Positions 11,771 to 21,632 of a DNA stretch of 64,000 nucleotides are shown one piece after another. The stretch lies in assembly GCA_019722365.1 (NCBI GenBank), contig JADFUC010000595.1, forward strand, positions 1-64,000, written 5' to 3'. The notes under the pieces were generated by a model that was not told where the DNA came from, did not search any database, and saw nothing but the letters and a program-made list of their open reading frames with translations. A program made the translations under genes and the position numbers. The DNA comes from Lithospermum erythrorhizon (lineage: Eukaryota > Streptophyta > Magnoliopsida > Boraginales > Boraginaceae). Positions within the stretch are counted from its first letter, which is position 1; each line of letters starts with the position of its first letter.

Positions 11771-12480
11771 ATAAGCCTAACGACTTAAACCAAACATACC
11801 TACGGCATTGCGCATTAGGTCACATTAACGAGAACCGAATCAAGAAACCTAATTCGTGAATATCAAGGTTTCATTATGAATCATACGAGCAAACAAGGGG
11901 AATGGCTCGGGGCAAAACGACCAAAATGCCTCACCGACTTAAATGGCGGCGTTGATTTATCGGGGGATCATACACTCCGATGTATGTGGGCCAATGAACA
12001 TATCTGCAAGAGGAGGTTATAACTACTTCATTACATTTACTCCACGACTACAAGATACGGTTTTTGTGTATCTGATGAGACACAAACACGAGTCCTTTGA
12101 GAAATTCAAGGAGTTCCAGAATGAAGTACAAAACCAATTGAACAAGATTAATAAAGATTCTCCGCCTCCGAGCAGAGGGGTGGAGAATATTTTAGTCACG
12201 AAGTTCAATACTCATTTAGAGTGTGGTATTGTTTCACAACTCACTACATGTAGAACGCCACAAGATAATGGCGTGTCCGAAAGGAGAAATCGAACCCTTC
12301 TTGACATGGTTCGATCTATGATGAGCCTATCTGATCTACCAGTTAATTTCTGGGGATATGCACTTCTAAGCGCGGCACTTACCTTAAACAGATGTCCAAC
12401 CAAGTCAAGCAGATAAAACCCCCCATGAACTGTGGTTTGGGAAGACTCAAGTTGTTTTCTGAAGATCAATGCGTTTATGT
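11771..12480 (+). pseudogene. Copia integrase, decayed
   Basis: The region begins with a YLRHCALGHINENRIKK-like piece (11790-11850), the HH part of the zinc finger. The frame 11943-12416 then carries the core: IHSDVCGPMN (first catalytic D), GGYNYFITF, a gap with ENILVTKFNTHLECGI, and CRTPQDNGVSERRNRTLLDM containing the catalytic E. It ends with LPVNFWGYAL and CPTKS. The middle Asp that should precede the FNTHLECGI stretch (normally S-D-x-G-G) appears to be lost. This enzyme would have inserted the DNA copy into the genome. Confidence 0.85.
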
Positions 12481-13640
12481 TAAGAGATTAACAAAAGATA
12501 AACTAAGCGCCCAACCGATAAATGCTATTTCATAGGATATCCAAGGGAAACAGTTTGTTACTACTTACCCGAAGGTGAGAATAAAATCTTCATTGCCGTA
12601 ATGTGAGTATTCCTTGAAAGGAATATCCGTCCGTATGATTGGCAACGGTTTTCATCTCACGGCTCAACCGATTTGAAGTCAATATCGATGCATCTAATGC
12701 AGAGGCATCCGACACACCACAAGAATTGGAACCTCTTCATAGGAAGACCCAGTTTGGATCCACGTGAAGCCGCTGGAAGAACTCAACCCTTAGGAGATCC
12801 AATCAGGATCGCCATCAACCGTAGCGCTCGGTACGCGGTTTTCTATCATTGTGCTGACGAGCCCATCACCTCTTACAAAGCATAAACGAATAGCAAGGAT
12901 GTCGACAAATGGCAAATTGCCATGCAATCCGAGATGGATTCTATGTACCAAAACGAAGTTTTATCCTTGTTGGATTTACCTAAACGGGCTCGCCCCTATC
13001 AATGTAAATGGCATTTAAGAAGAAACATGATAAAGACGGAAACGCCGATGTTTTCAAAGTTTCAGACTAGAATAAAGGTTTCAAACAAGCTCACGGAGGG
13101 ACTATGACTTAAAACTTACTCTCGCTAGCTATTATGCTTAAATCCATCCGATAATCTTAGCCATTGTCGCATTTCATGACTACGAATATGGCAAATGGAT
13201 GTAAAGACCGCCTGAACGGAGACTCTGTAGGAAGATGCGCATACGGTACAACCTCCAGTTTTACATGTCCTAAAGGACCTAAGAAGGTATGCAAGTTGCA
13301 AAAGTCCATTTATGTCTTAAGCAGCATCCTGCTAGTTGAATCTACGCTTTTGGATGAATCAATCAAAGAATTTGCTTCATCAAGAACGAAGAAGAATCTC
13401 AGGTATACAAGCATAAAAGCTGGAGTTATGTATCATCTATAGTCCCGTATGTCGACGATACATACTTATCGCTAAGAAACAAAGGAGTTACTAAACTCAG
13501 CCAAGGATTGTTGTGCAAATGTTTTCAATGAAGGACTTAGGCGAAGCACAATATATATACTTGGAATAAAGATTCACCGACTGTTTTATAAGTTGATCGA
13601 CTTTGTCAGATACTATGTGAATAAGGTAATCGCAGTTCAA
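12481..13640 (+). pseudogene. Copia reverse transcriptase, decayed
   Basis: Recognisable pieces in order are DKWQIAMQSEMDSMYQNEV at 12907-12960, an IILAIVAFHDYEIWQMDVKTA-like block at about 13150-13210 (first catalytic D), YVDDTY at about 13447-13465, and MKDLGEAQYI with LGIKI at about 13530-13575. They need several frame changes. Order, spacing and motifs fit the copia RT palm domain. The host lineage within copia was not decided. Confidence 0.8.
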
Positions 13641-14330
13641 ACATGAGTAATTCCAAGAAGGGTAATCTCCCATGAGACATGGAGTTCAACTCAGCAGTAA
13701 GGCCAAAGTTCCAATTACTAGTGCCGATGAATGTAATGAAGGATATACCTTATGCTCAAGCATAGATCCATCATGTATGCCATGTCAGCGCACTAGACCG
13801 ACGTGTCTTACGCACTAAGTGTAACCAAGATACCTTTTAAGCTAATCCGGTGCGGAAAGCCAATGATTGTAGAAGTGTTTACCTGTAAGCATCTCGAGGA
13901 GAACTAAAGATGCTTTCTTGGTATATGGTGGAGATGAGGAGTTAGCAGTGATTGGGGTACACCGACGCCGCCAAACCGATGCATTTACTATCGCTCTGGG
14001 CCTCTGGTATGTATTTTGTCAACGATGGAGCAAGATTCGAGGAGTTCCAAACAGAGTACTCAAGTGGCCGATTCTACCACAGAATCAGTACATCGCAATA
14101 ATCAAGCCGCTAAAGAAGCATGTTGGATAAAGCAGTTCGTGGACTGAACTTTGTGCGGTACCCACATCAGGACCAGTGGAGTTGTTTTGTGACAATATCG
14201 GGGCACAAATAAGCTATGAATTCCCGAGCACATCACAAATTTGTTTAATGTAGTATCACCCGATTAGAGAGATATGCTTGATAGAGGTGATGTCAAAGTA
14301 TGGGGTGTAGAAATGTAGGCTGATCAAGTT
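13641..14330 (+). pseudogene. Copia RNase H, decayed
   Basis: VYGGDEELAVIG at 13918-13955 is followed, out of frame, by QTD...SGYVF-like remnants (13975-14020). Around 14150-14290 there are ELFCDN-, YHPIREI- and VMSKYG-like pieces, the usual end of copia RNase H. A catalytic D is kept in the CDN motif. The reading frame is repeatedly broken. Confidence 0.7.
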
Positions 14331-15222
14331 TAATTCCCTTTACTAAACCACTAAGTCGCAAAGCATGATTTGTGCATGCACAACATATAGGTCTTGCATG
14401 TATGTCGCAGCTGGGTGTTAGGTTAAGTGGGAGTCAGTATGTATTTATTGTGTTATGTGAACAAATATTTGAATATTATTGCTTCTTTATATTTTAATAT
14501 ATTTGTTTGGTATGACTATGTTTGAATTTACATAGAGGTATGTATCTCGATTGAGCCGAAAGGTTAAATCCTAAAGTTGGGCTCTATGTTTTCTAGAGGT
14601 AACATGAACTCGTTAATTACACCTCTTTCAAGCTTCTTAGAAACATAGGATAGCCAAAGGCTCTGGCCGATGTCGAGAAGTTAGGCGACAAGCATCATAA
14701 TACGACCAATATGGTGTTTGATTAGGGGACAAGATTGATCACGCACTGGCAGACTGGGGACCAATACCGCTGGCTGCCGGGTCCGTGACTGGGAGTCGGT
14801 ATGACCGAAACGAATTCAGAAGATATGTATATCTCGTGTCCTATGACATTTGTTTAAATTTTAGGTTCGTCAATTCTAGACCTACGATATATAACTATCC
14901 GTGTTATACAAGCTCAGATTTTGACTACGACTCAAACGGCCTCAGCCAAGCCGATTATAACGGCATATGTCAGTCACACAAAGAGTATAGCTGGTAGATG
15001 TTGATATATTGGGAGGGATTTGTCCGCCCTGATATACAAGGAAGACTCGTGCCTCTCACACAGCTTGGTACCGATTGGTTTGGCTGGACGCCATAAATGC
15101 TTATTCAGCTCATACCAGTAAAGAAAGTCATGTGTTTCATGACACACTTCTTTACGGTTACTTACGACTAGAGATCGCGTGATAAAGGAATTGTAAGATA
15201 ATCGCCCAAGGGTAAGTGGGAG
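14331..15222 (+). other. Copia 3' non-coding region with two purine tracts
   Basis: About 890 bp separate the RNase H end from the 3' LTR. A first purine-rich ggttaagtgggag lies at 14421-14433. A near copy, ggtaagtgggag at 15211-15222, sits directly at the TGTTGG of the 3' LTR and is the real polypurine tract. An open frame at 14785-14997 (70 codons) lies between them and has no recognised domain. The pair suggests an old duplication or an internal plus-strand priming site. Confidence 0.65.
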
Positions 15223-16199
15223 TGTTGGAAATCAATGAGAATTGGTTCCATTTATTATGTCTGCTATGACAATTGTAGCACCATTTACCAAATGTTAAAT
15301 GTGATTATCGAACTTAGTGTTCAACTTAAGAATCAGATATTACTAGCGTTGGGTTCTCATGATAATTTATGTTGGTGATGATTGCTAGATCTTTACTTCA
15401 TTAATCGTTATAATAATAGTGTAATTGGTCAATTATTATTATTATACAACTTACTATTATTCAAGCTCAAGGTCACACACATACAAAGGATCGCCGAGTT
15501 ATATTTCATGTATGAAATTAAAGAGAACTATATAATCGAAATGTATTTCAATTAAGGCGGTTCTACATTTTATATAGAATATCGATGAATAAATAGAATC
15601 AATTAAATAGTTATTTAATTGTTCGAGTAATTTTAGTATTTATCGATAACTTGAAAGATTATTGATATCAATTACTATTTAATTAGCTTTAATTAAATAG
15701 TTCAACTTATTAGCAACCTATTAGTGTCTTAACGAACTAATGTAGTTAACGAGTCAAGCTAATATTTCTAATCTGCCGCTTATCGGGCTTGTTTTAACCT
15801 AGCCCTATATACAAACTTTAGGTTTTCATCATAAGTTTTTGTAAAATTTTTTCACCAAAAAACCCTAAGTAGCCTTTCGTCGAAATTCTCCCAAGAATTT
15901 TGGGGTTTTTTCTGCTTTGTCTATCCTGTTTACTAAATATAGATTAGTTCTCGATTCAACCCCTCCCTAAGGCGACTGTAGATATCATAATGACGGGATA
16001 TTACAACAAGGAGTCAGGAAGTCAAATTCACGTCAGGAATTCAAGTGATTTTGGTGGAATTTACCCGCCGCACCGTAAAGTTCCTCCTCGATCATATATT
16101 TAATTATACGCTTTTATCAATAATGTAGTATGCACTTTAAAGATCCCTCGAACTATGGATTCAGATTTATACTCATATATCTTACGTGAATTTTCTTCA
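15223..16199 (+). repeat. 3' LTR of the copia element
   Basis: Starts TGTTGGAAATC after the purine tract and ends in TTCTTCA. It aligns over its whole length with 7450-8437. The differences are dominated by 1-4 base indels and not by substitutions, so a simple LTR dating would be misleading until the sequence is verified. Confidence 0.9.
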
Positions 16200-16204
16200 T
16201 TAAG
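16200..16204. repeat. Target-site duplication, right (ttaag)
   Basis: Perfect copy of the 5 bp at 7445-7449, directly after the CA end of the 3' LTR. Confidence 0.85.
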
Positions 16205-16900
16205 TACCTACTCATCCTGGGTTTAATACCGAATATTTGTAGCATTTCAAAAAAGGCGGAAAATGGCGTATAATAAATTCGGTCATTAAAGGGGCAATTG
16301 ATATAAATGAGATATTTTTATTGGGCCATATCTTGGCCCAACGGTATCGCAGAAGATTAATTACCGCCCTTTTTGTCCGGTATCGACATCTAGTCTCTTT
16401 AACCGCCTTAATACCTCTATAAATATCCCCTATATTTGATGTTGAAAGGTAATGCCATTTTAAAACTGCTGATTAATTACTAAGTCTTGAACTCCCTCGC
16501 ACAAATTCTAACTTTGTCATCGGAGTGACTGCGATCGACTTCGATCGTGGTCTAGGTACACGGAGGCCCTCGACATCATCGACTTCATCATCACCCTCGA
16601 CATCAAGCACATCCGAGTCCTTGACATCCTCGACCAGGTCGGAATTATGGATTCAAAGTTACAAGAAGCCCGGCAAAGAAGCACTGCATCATAGAGCGCA
16701 TTAGCAAGGGCCGAGGCCGCGATCGATCCTCGACCTGCCCCTCATCCGCATTAATAAAGCACGTACAAACTTCCTCCTCGTGGGCGGTCACTACTAACGC
16801 AGCGGCTGGATTATTCTAGGCCCCTCGACACTAACCGGATCGTTACGCGAGAAATAACGATAGCCCAAAACCCACCAAGACAAGACGACGAAACCAATTC
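16205..16900 (+). mobile_element. LTR-like right half of the interrupted Tat/gypsy element
   Basis: The sequence has the look of a Tat LTR: an AT-rich start, a TATA-like tataaatatcccc at about 16419, then aactttgtcatcggagtgac at about 16511-16530 and a GC-rich tail with repeated cctcgacatcatcgac-type motifs (16567-16640). The tcatcggagtg motif is common near the end of plant Tat LTRs. It continues the element whose pol lies left of the copia insertion. The exact LTR ends cannot be placed. Confidence 0.45.
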
Positions 16901-17620
16901 ACATCAAGCAAAGGTATGGCTACTGAAGAAACGGGCTGATATTTTACTATATACTTTAGTCCGTGATATTTTAGTAAGTTGTGATAAAATAGTCATTTTA
17001 TCAGGACATAATCATTCAATGTATATTTAGTAATATAGTCATTGTACTATATTGTAGCTGAAATTGTTAGTGGTCGGGTGCCTAAAATTATATCATAGTA
17101 CGCGGCCGCTCTGATTATAGTACGTGGGGTGCCTTAATTAAAATAGTTCTGTGGACAACATGTAAAATTAAATCATGGGGCTCATGTGGGGTCTTAATAA
17201 AAAGCCTAATTATATTTTAAATATGCTCATATACTCTTTGGGCCTCCCTATACTTTAGCCAGAAGGCAGTGACAAAAATAAGCAAAAACATGAAAGTAAA
17301 ATTTAATTATGAAACGAATGAAAAGCAATGGTAAAAGATGGAAATTATAATGACACCCCTCAAAAGATAGAAAGACAAGTGAACAAACCCGAAGACATCG
17401 TAGATAGCTCAAGTGATAAATCAAAATAAAACATAATTCAGGGGTGTAAACGGCTAATTAGCCTTGAAGAAGTATTCTTAGGCATAAATAATTAAAATTC
17501 TATTGGATGGCATTTTTGTTTTGGTAGCTATTTCAATTTGATACATTAGGATCCCTTGATTTTAGGAGAGAAATCAGTGGTCAATTGAAAAACACGAATT
17601 AATGTAGTGGGGTGGGGCTG
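16901..17620. other. AT-rich intergenic DNA
   Basis: No gene is supported. Around 16975-17060 there are repeated tagtcatt / ttagtaat words, and the sequence is otherwise simple AT-rich spacer between the retrotransposon nest and the genic island. Confidence 0.5.
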
Positions 17621-17800
17621 GGATTTCTTTTGGGGTTGTCTGTAGTTGGGAATTGTTGGGTAAATTACCCCTTTTACCTTTAGTGCCCACATACTAAACA
17701 TAAGCTTAAGGGATTTCTTTTGGGGGTTGTCTGTAGTTGGGAATTGTTGGGTAAATTACCCCTTTGACCTTTAGTACCCACATACTAAACATAAGCTTAG
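17621..17800. repeat. Tandem duplication of a 90-bp unit
   Basis: Two almost identical units lie back to back at 17621-17710 and 17711-17800. Both contain ggatttcttttgggg, gttgggaattgttgggtaaa and catactaaacataagctta. Only a few positions differ (for example ccttttacc against cctttgacc), so the duplication is recent. Confidence 0.95.
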
Positions 17801-18210
17801 TACCAGAAGTCATATTATATAATTCCTCCAATACAAAATAATTGAATTTTTTCACATATCAAAATAAATTTTTAATTTTCAATTATTCTTTAATTATATT
17901 ATTAAAAAATTAAAAAATCAATATTGTGAAAGTATTTTAAAAGCATTTAATCCAATTATATAAATTTTATTTTTAAAATAACGAATAATTAATAATTGAT
18001 AGTCAAAGTTCAATTTCAAAAAAATCAAACGTCAATTGTTTTGATCAAGAAAGTATATTTTAGCTTCTAGTGGTTTTAAACATTATATATAAACATTTAA
18101 AAAATAATAAATTTTTTTGAAAACTCAAGATAAGTTGTATACATTAAAATATATTTGTATAAACGTAGATATTATAATTATAATAAATATAAATATTCAA
18201 ACTCATTAAC
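17801..18210. other. AT-rich intergenic DNA, no gene seen
   Basis: Strongly AT-rich with long A and T runs and no reading frame of note. Nothing else was recognised. Confidence 0.5.
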
Positions 18211-18470
18211 TAAATTAGGATTAATGGCCGGATCATCATACAACTTTTAACCCAATCACCGTTCCATCACTAAACTTTCAATTCCATCACTGAACTTTCA
18301 ACATGAGATAGTTTTGGTTCTGTCAAAATGGTTGTTAAGTTGATAGCCCCGAGGTCACGTGACTAGCATATGACATTTTAAGGATATTTTGGTAAACTGT
18401 TAAAACAATTAAAAATTATTATTGAAAGTTTTAAACTAACAACGAAAACATTTTGAATCGTGTATTTTTA
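18211..18470. mobile_element. Partial copy of a small DNA-transposon family
   Basis: Begins with ggattaatggccggatcatc and goes on with repeated ccatcactaaactttcaa / ccatcactgaactttcaa words. The same vocabulary, including ggattaatg and atcactcaactttca, forms the termini of the inverted-repeat element at 20581-21178. Only one end is visible here, so this is probably a truncated relative. Confidence 0.5.
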
Positions 18471-20580
18471 AGAAAGCCGACATTATTTACTCCACCAAAG
18501 CGCAAGTCGATTCTATTATTGGGATCATTTCAAATTTTCTCCCAACTAGGACGATAGCCCTTTTCCGTTGTTTTTGGTCCGTTTTCAGGAATTCAAATAC
18601 ATATAAAACCTTGATGTACTTCTTGAGTGCATGTCACCTCAAGTCCTCAATGAATGATGACAGAATAAGACATCCAATAGAAAATAACTTATGGTTGCTG
18701 GTGGTCTGAATCTAACCATGATTGTCAATTCGTTTATTCTAGGACAATAATCTAGTCCTCTTGTTCTTCAATAAAAATTGACCTTCAATCACTTGTAGTG
18801 TCTTGTTGTTCATGATTCATGAATAAGTAAAGTATTGAAGTTAATATTTTGAATTCTTTGCTATATAAAATGTTCATTATCGAGATACAGACCCCTTTTT
18901 CCACAACTCATTTCTGGACTAACAAAGAAAAGGGGTATACATCATTCTCCAAGTGGTGACCAAATGAGTCTGAATCGAAATTATTCGAGCGTCAGTTAAA
19001 ACGTTATTATGTATGTACAATGTGTAATAATATTTGTGGACCACTTAACAAAATTTGTGGACACTGCACCTGTTAGGAATCATATAAGGTTACTAGCAAT
19101 TTTATAATTGACAATAACTCAGATCCAGTCCAAAATATACAACGTCCAGATTTTAATCCGTAATTAATAATAACAAGAGCAAGGAATGAATCATCAAAAA
19201 CATATCAGCATGTATATCTATAGAGGAGGAACTGAACCAGTGTACTGTGTACCTATACCATAAAATTAATAATAAGATTTTTAACTGTGTGTTGTCTCAT
19301 AAATAACAAGTAGTCCTGAAGATAATACCTCGACCATCCCCTCATTCGCCTACGTATAAAATAAAGATTCTTTATTAAATTTACTATCTGTAATAAAAAA
19401 AATTTGTATATAAAAATAAAATCTATAATTTTTTACTTCAAATAATGAACACTTATAATCAATTATTCCTCCTAATAAGAAATAAATGGATGCATTATTA
19501 TTAGTATTCATAAAATTAATATATCAAAAATTTATAATATATATTTGAATACAAAATCATGCATAATTCAATTCAAAATTAAGAAAAATCATCATAAACT
19601 AATTATCAAGAAAGTATCACAAACAAAAAATTCATAGTGAGGGGAAAAAAATTATAACTTTAAAGTATTTACTTATATCAAATATTTAAATTGAGAAATT
19701 GATTACAAGTTGGTGAATATTCGGTGTTAGGATGTTGCTTGTTAGCCAGAGAAATCAAATTTGTATAGTCTTATATGCTCTGCCGTCTCTTTGTCTTATT
19801 TTTAAATTTTTTTTAATGAATTTTTGGCTTGTGGGGGCTGTCCCCACAAACGGGTGAGATTCTGTGCACACAATCATCTTGCATGGTATGTGAGTCGGAC
19901 CTGTTTTCAACCACTAAAAATCTTGTGCTCCCTTTCTTTGAAAATCATGTTTAGTTTTGAATTTGACGATTGTTTTTTCAATTTTAAACTTAAATAATAT
20001 GTTTGCATATATAGTATTCACTTTATTCCATGAAAATAGACATCATTTTCACTCATGTTTTCATTTTCTAGTTTCGTTTGACCAATTTTTAAAGATGCAT
20101 TTTAGTATATAGGCCAATTTTAACAATATTAAAATGTTCGTTGAAGGCTTTACTTTTGCAAGATCAAGTACAAGTAAGAAGGATGGCAATTTTTATCTTT
20201 TTCTCACATATTCATTCAAATAACTTGCTATGTGTAAATGATCAACTAACATCAAGATTTGGGTAGGGTAAGGTATCATTTTCATTCTTCCATCCTTGTA
20301 AGAGAGTGTAGCATTTAATGAAACAAACATAAGTAGTGTGACGTTGTTGAGCATGCCCGTGGTGGTGTTACACTGTGTCTCATGTAGCTATCTATTATAC
20401 GGACTTATAAATGTGAATATTTGATGATGACAATATGACACAGACATTGAATGTGGATCGAATAGGTCACTTTCAACCAATATTTTCCCAATCAAACTTC
20501 AACTCCTATAATTCACTGCAATTTAATTTTATAATATTAGAACTCCAATGTTTTTTATATATATAATACTAAAAATATAC
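18471..20580. other. Intergenic DNA downstream of the ethylene receptor, no gene seen
   Basis: About 2.1 kb of AT-rich sequence without convincing coding frames on either strand. No element termini, tandem arrays or RNA genes were recognised. Confidence 0.5.
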
Positions 20581-21178
20581 GTTAATCTACACCTGCAATA
20601 ATCATCACTCAACTTTCACCTCATTCACCATTCAATCACTCAACTTTTAAAGTATTCCATTCCATCTTCAACTTCCGGCTTAACATAAATTTGGATTCAG
20701 ATTAAAATGATTTAAAATATCTAACTCAGAGGTGATTTTAGTCAAAACATAAAACAATTACAAAATACAAAAGCATTTATTTAAATAAAACATAAATAAA
20801 ACCCACCCCCAGCGTAACCCCCCTACCCCACCCTAACATCACCATCTTCAACCATCATAGCCGAACACCACCATCGCCGCCCGCCACACTCTCCCCGCGA
20901 CCCTCAATCTCCTACACCGACTCCGCTTCCCCTCTGCCGCTTTGAAAACCAAGATTTCTAACCCCGCTACTGTCCACCCACGCCACGCCGCCACGTTGGT
21001 AATCGCCGTGACTAAAATATTCTTACGGAATTGGTGTTTTAACGACCATTTTGACGCTCTTAATTCAAAATTTGTCAATCATTGTTTCTGATTTACTTAA
21101 AACTAACACTTTTAAAGTCGAAATTACTGAATTTACTTAATACGATGAAAGTTGAGTGATTGTTACTAACATTAATCC
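20581..21178. mobile_element. Terminal-inverted-repeat element with GC-rich interior
   Basis: The left end contains atcactcaactttcacc at about 20602-20620. The right end (about 21143-21178) reads, on the other strand, ggattaatgttagtaacaat followed by cactcaactttcatc, so the two ends are inverted relatives. The middle (20802-21060) is GC-rich and C-rich, unlike the AT-rich flanks. It holds a 76-codon minus-strand frame (20848-21078) without a known domain. This fits a non-autonomous DNA transposon that may have captured a host fragment. It lies about 450 bp beyond the receptor's stop codon. Confidence 0.6.
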
Positions 21179-21242
21179 TTTTGAATCTAGTTTAGTTTGA
21201 ATCTACCTCTTTTTAAATAAAAATCTAGCATCGAGGTTTCAA

Positions 21243-21632
21243 TTTAATTTCTATTCACAAAAGACCAAGAGTATCTAAATACTAAAGCACATACCAAACT
21301 GGAAAATCTTTCTTTTAGAAATAGAGGTAGTAGTATTAAACTAAAGAGAAATACTACTCCTATTGCACTTGAATGAAATAAAAATGCAGTGAGAATGAAA
21401 TAGAAGTTACCTCTAGTCTCTATTGTACATGTAATTTTGTATGTACCAACCAATTTGAAATGCAATATTTGCATATCTATGTTATATTACATCTCTGCAC
21501 TCAAGTATCTTTTTTAAGACACATCGGCATCATATTTCACAAAAAATACACTTTTCTGTCTTCATTAAGTAACCTGTTATCAATTTTTACCAAGTAACAA
21601 TAGACATGCAAATTTTGCATGAACTACAGACT
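21243..21632 (-). other. Probable 3' untranslated region of the receptor gene
   Basis: The stop TGA is at 21635-21633. The following minus-strand sequence is AT-rich with aatata-type words at about 21480-21490 that may act as a weak polyadenylation signal. No other gene is seen. The end cannot be fixed from sequence alone. Confidence 0.4.

Larger units (their letters stand above)
7450..16199 (+). mobile_element. Nearly complete Ty1/copia retrotransposon, nested insertion
   Basis: An 8.75-kb element bounded by two related LTRs (988 and 977 bp), a degenerate tRNA-Met-type primer site, a purine tract and identical 5-bp flanks. Pol relics occur in the copia order protease, integrase, reverse transcriptase, RNase H. 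All coding parts are broken by stops and frameshifts, so the element cannot move by itself. It interrupts a Tat-type gypsy element: pol and antisense-ORF relics lie to its left, and an LTR-like block with a TATA box lies to its right. The copia insertion is therefore the younger event. Confidence 0.9.
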
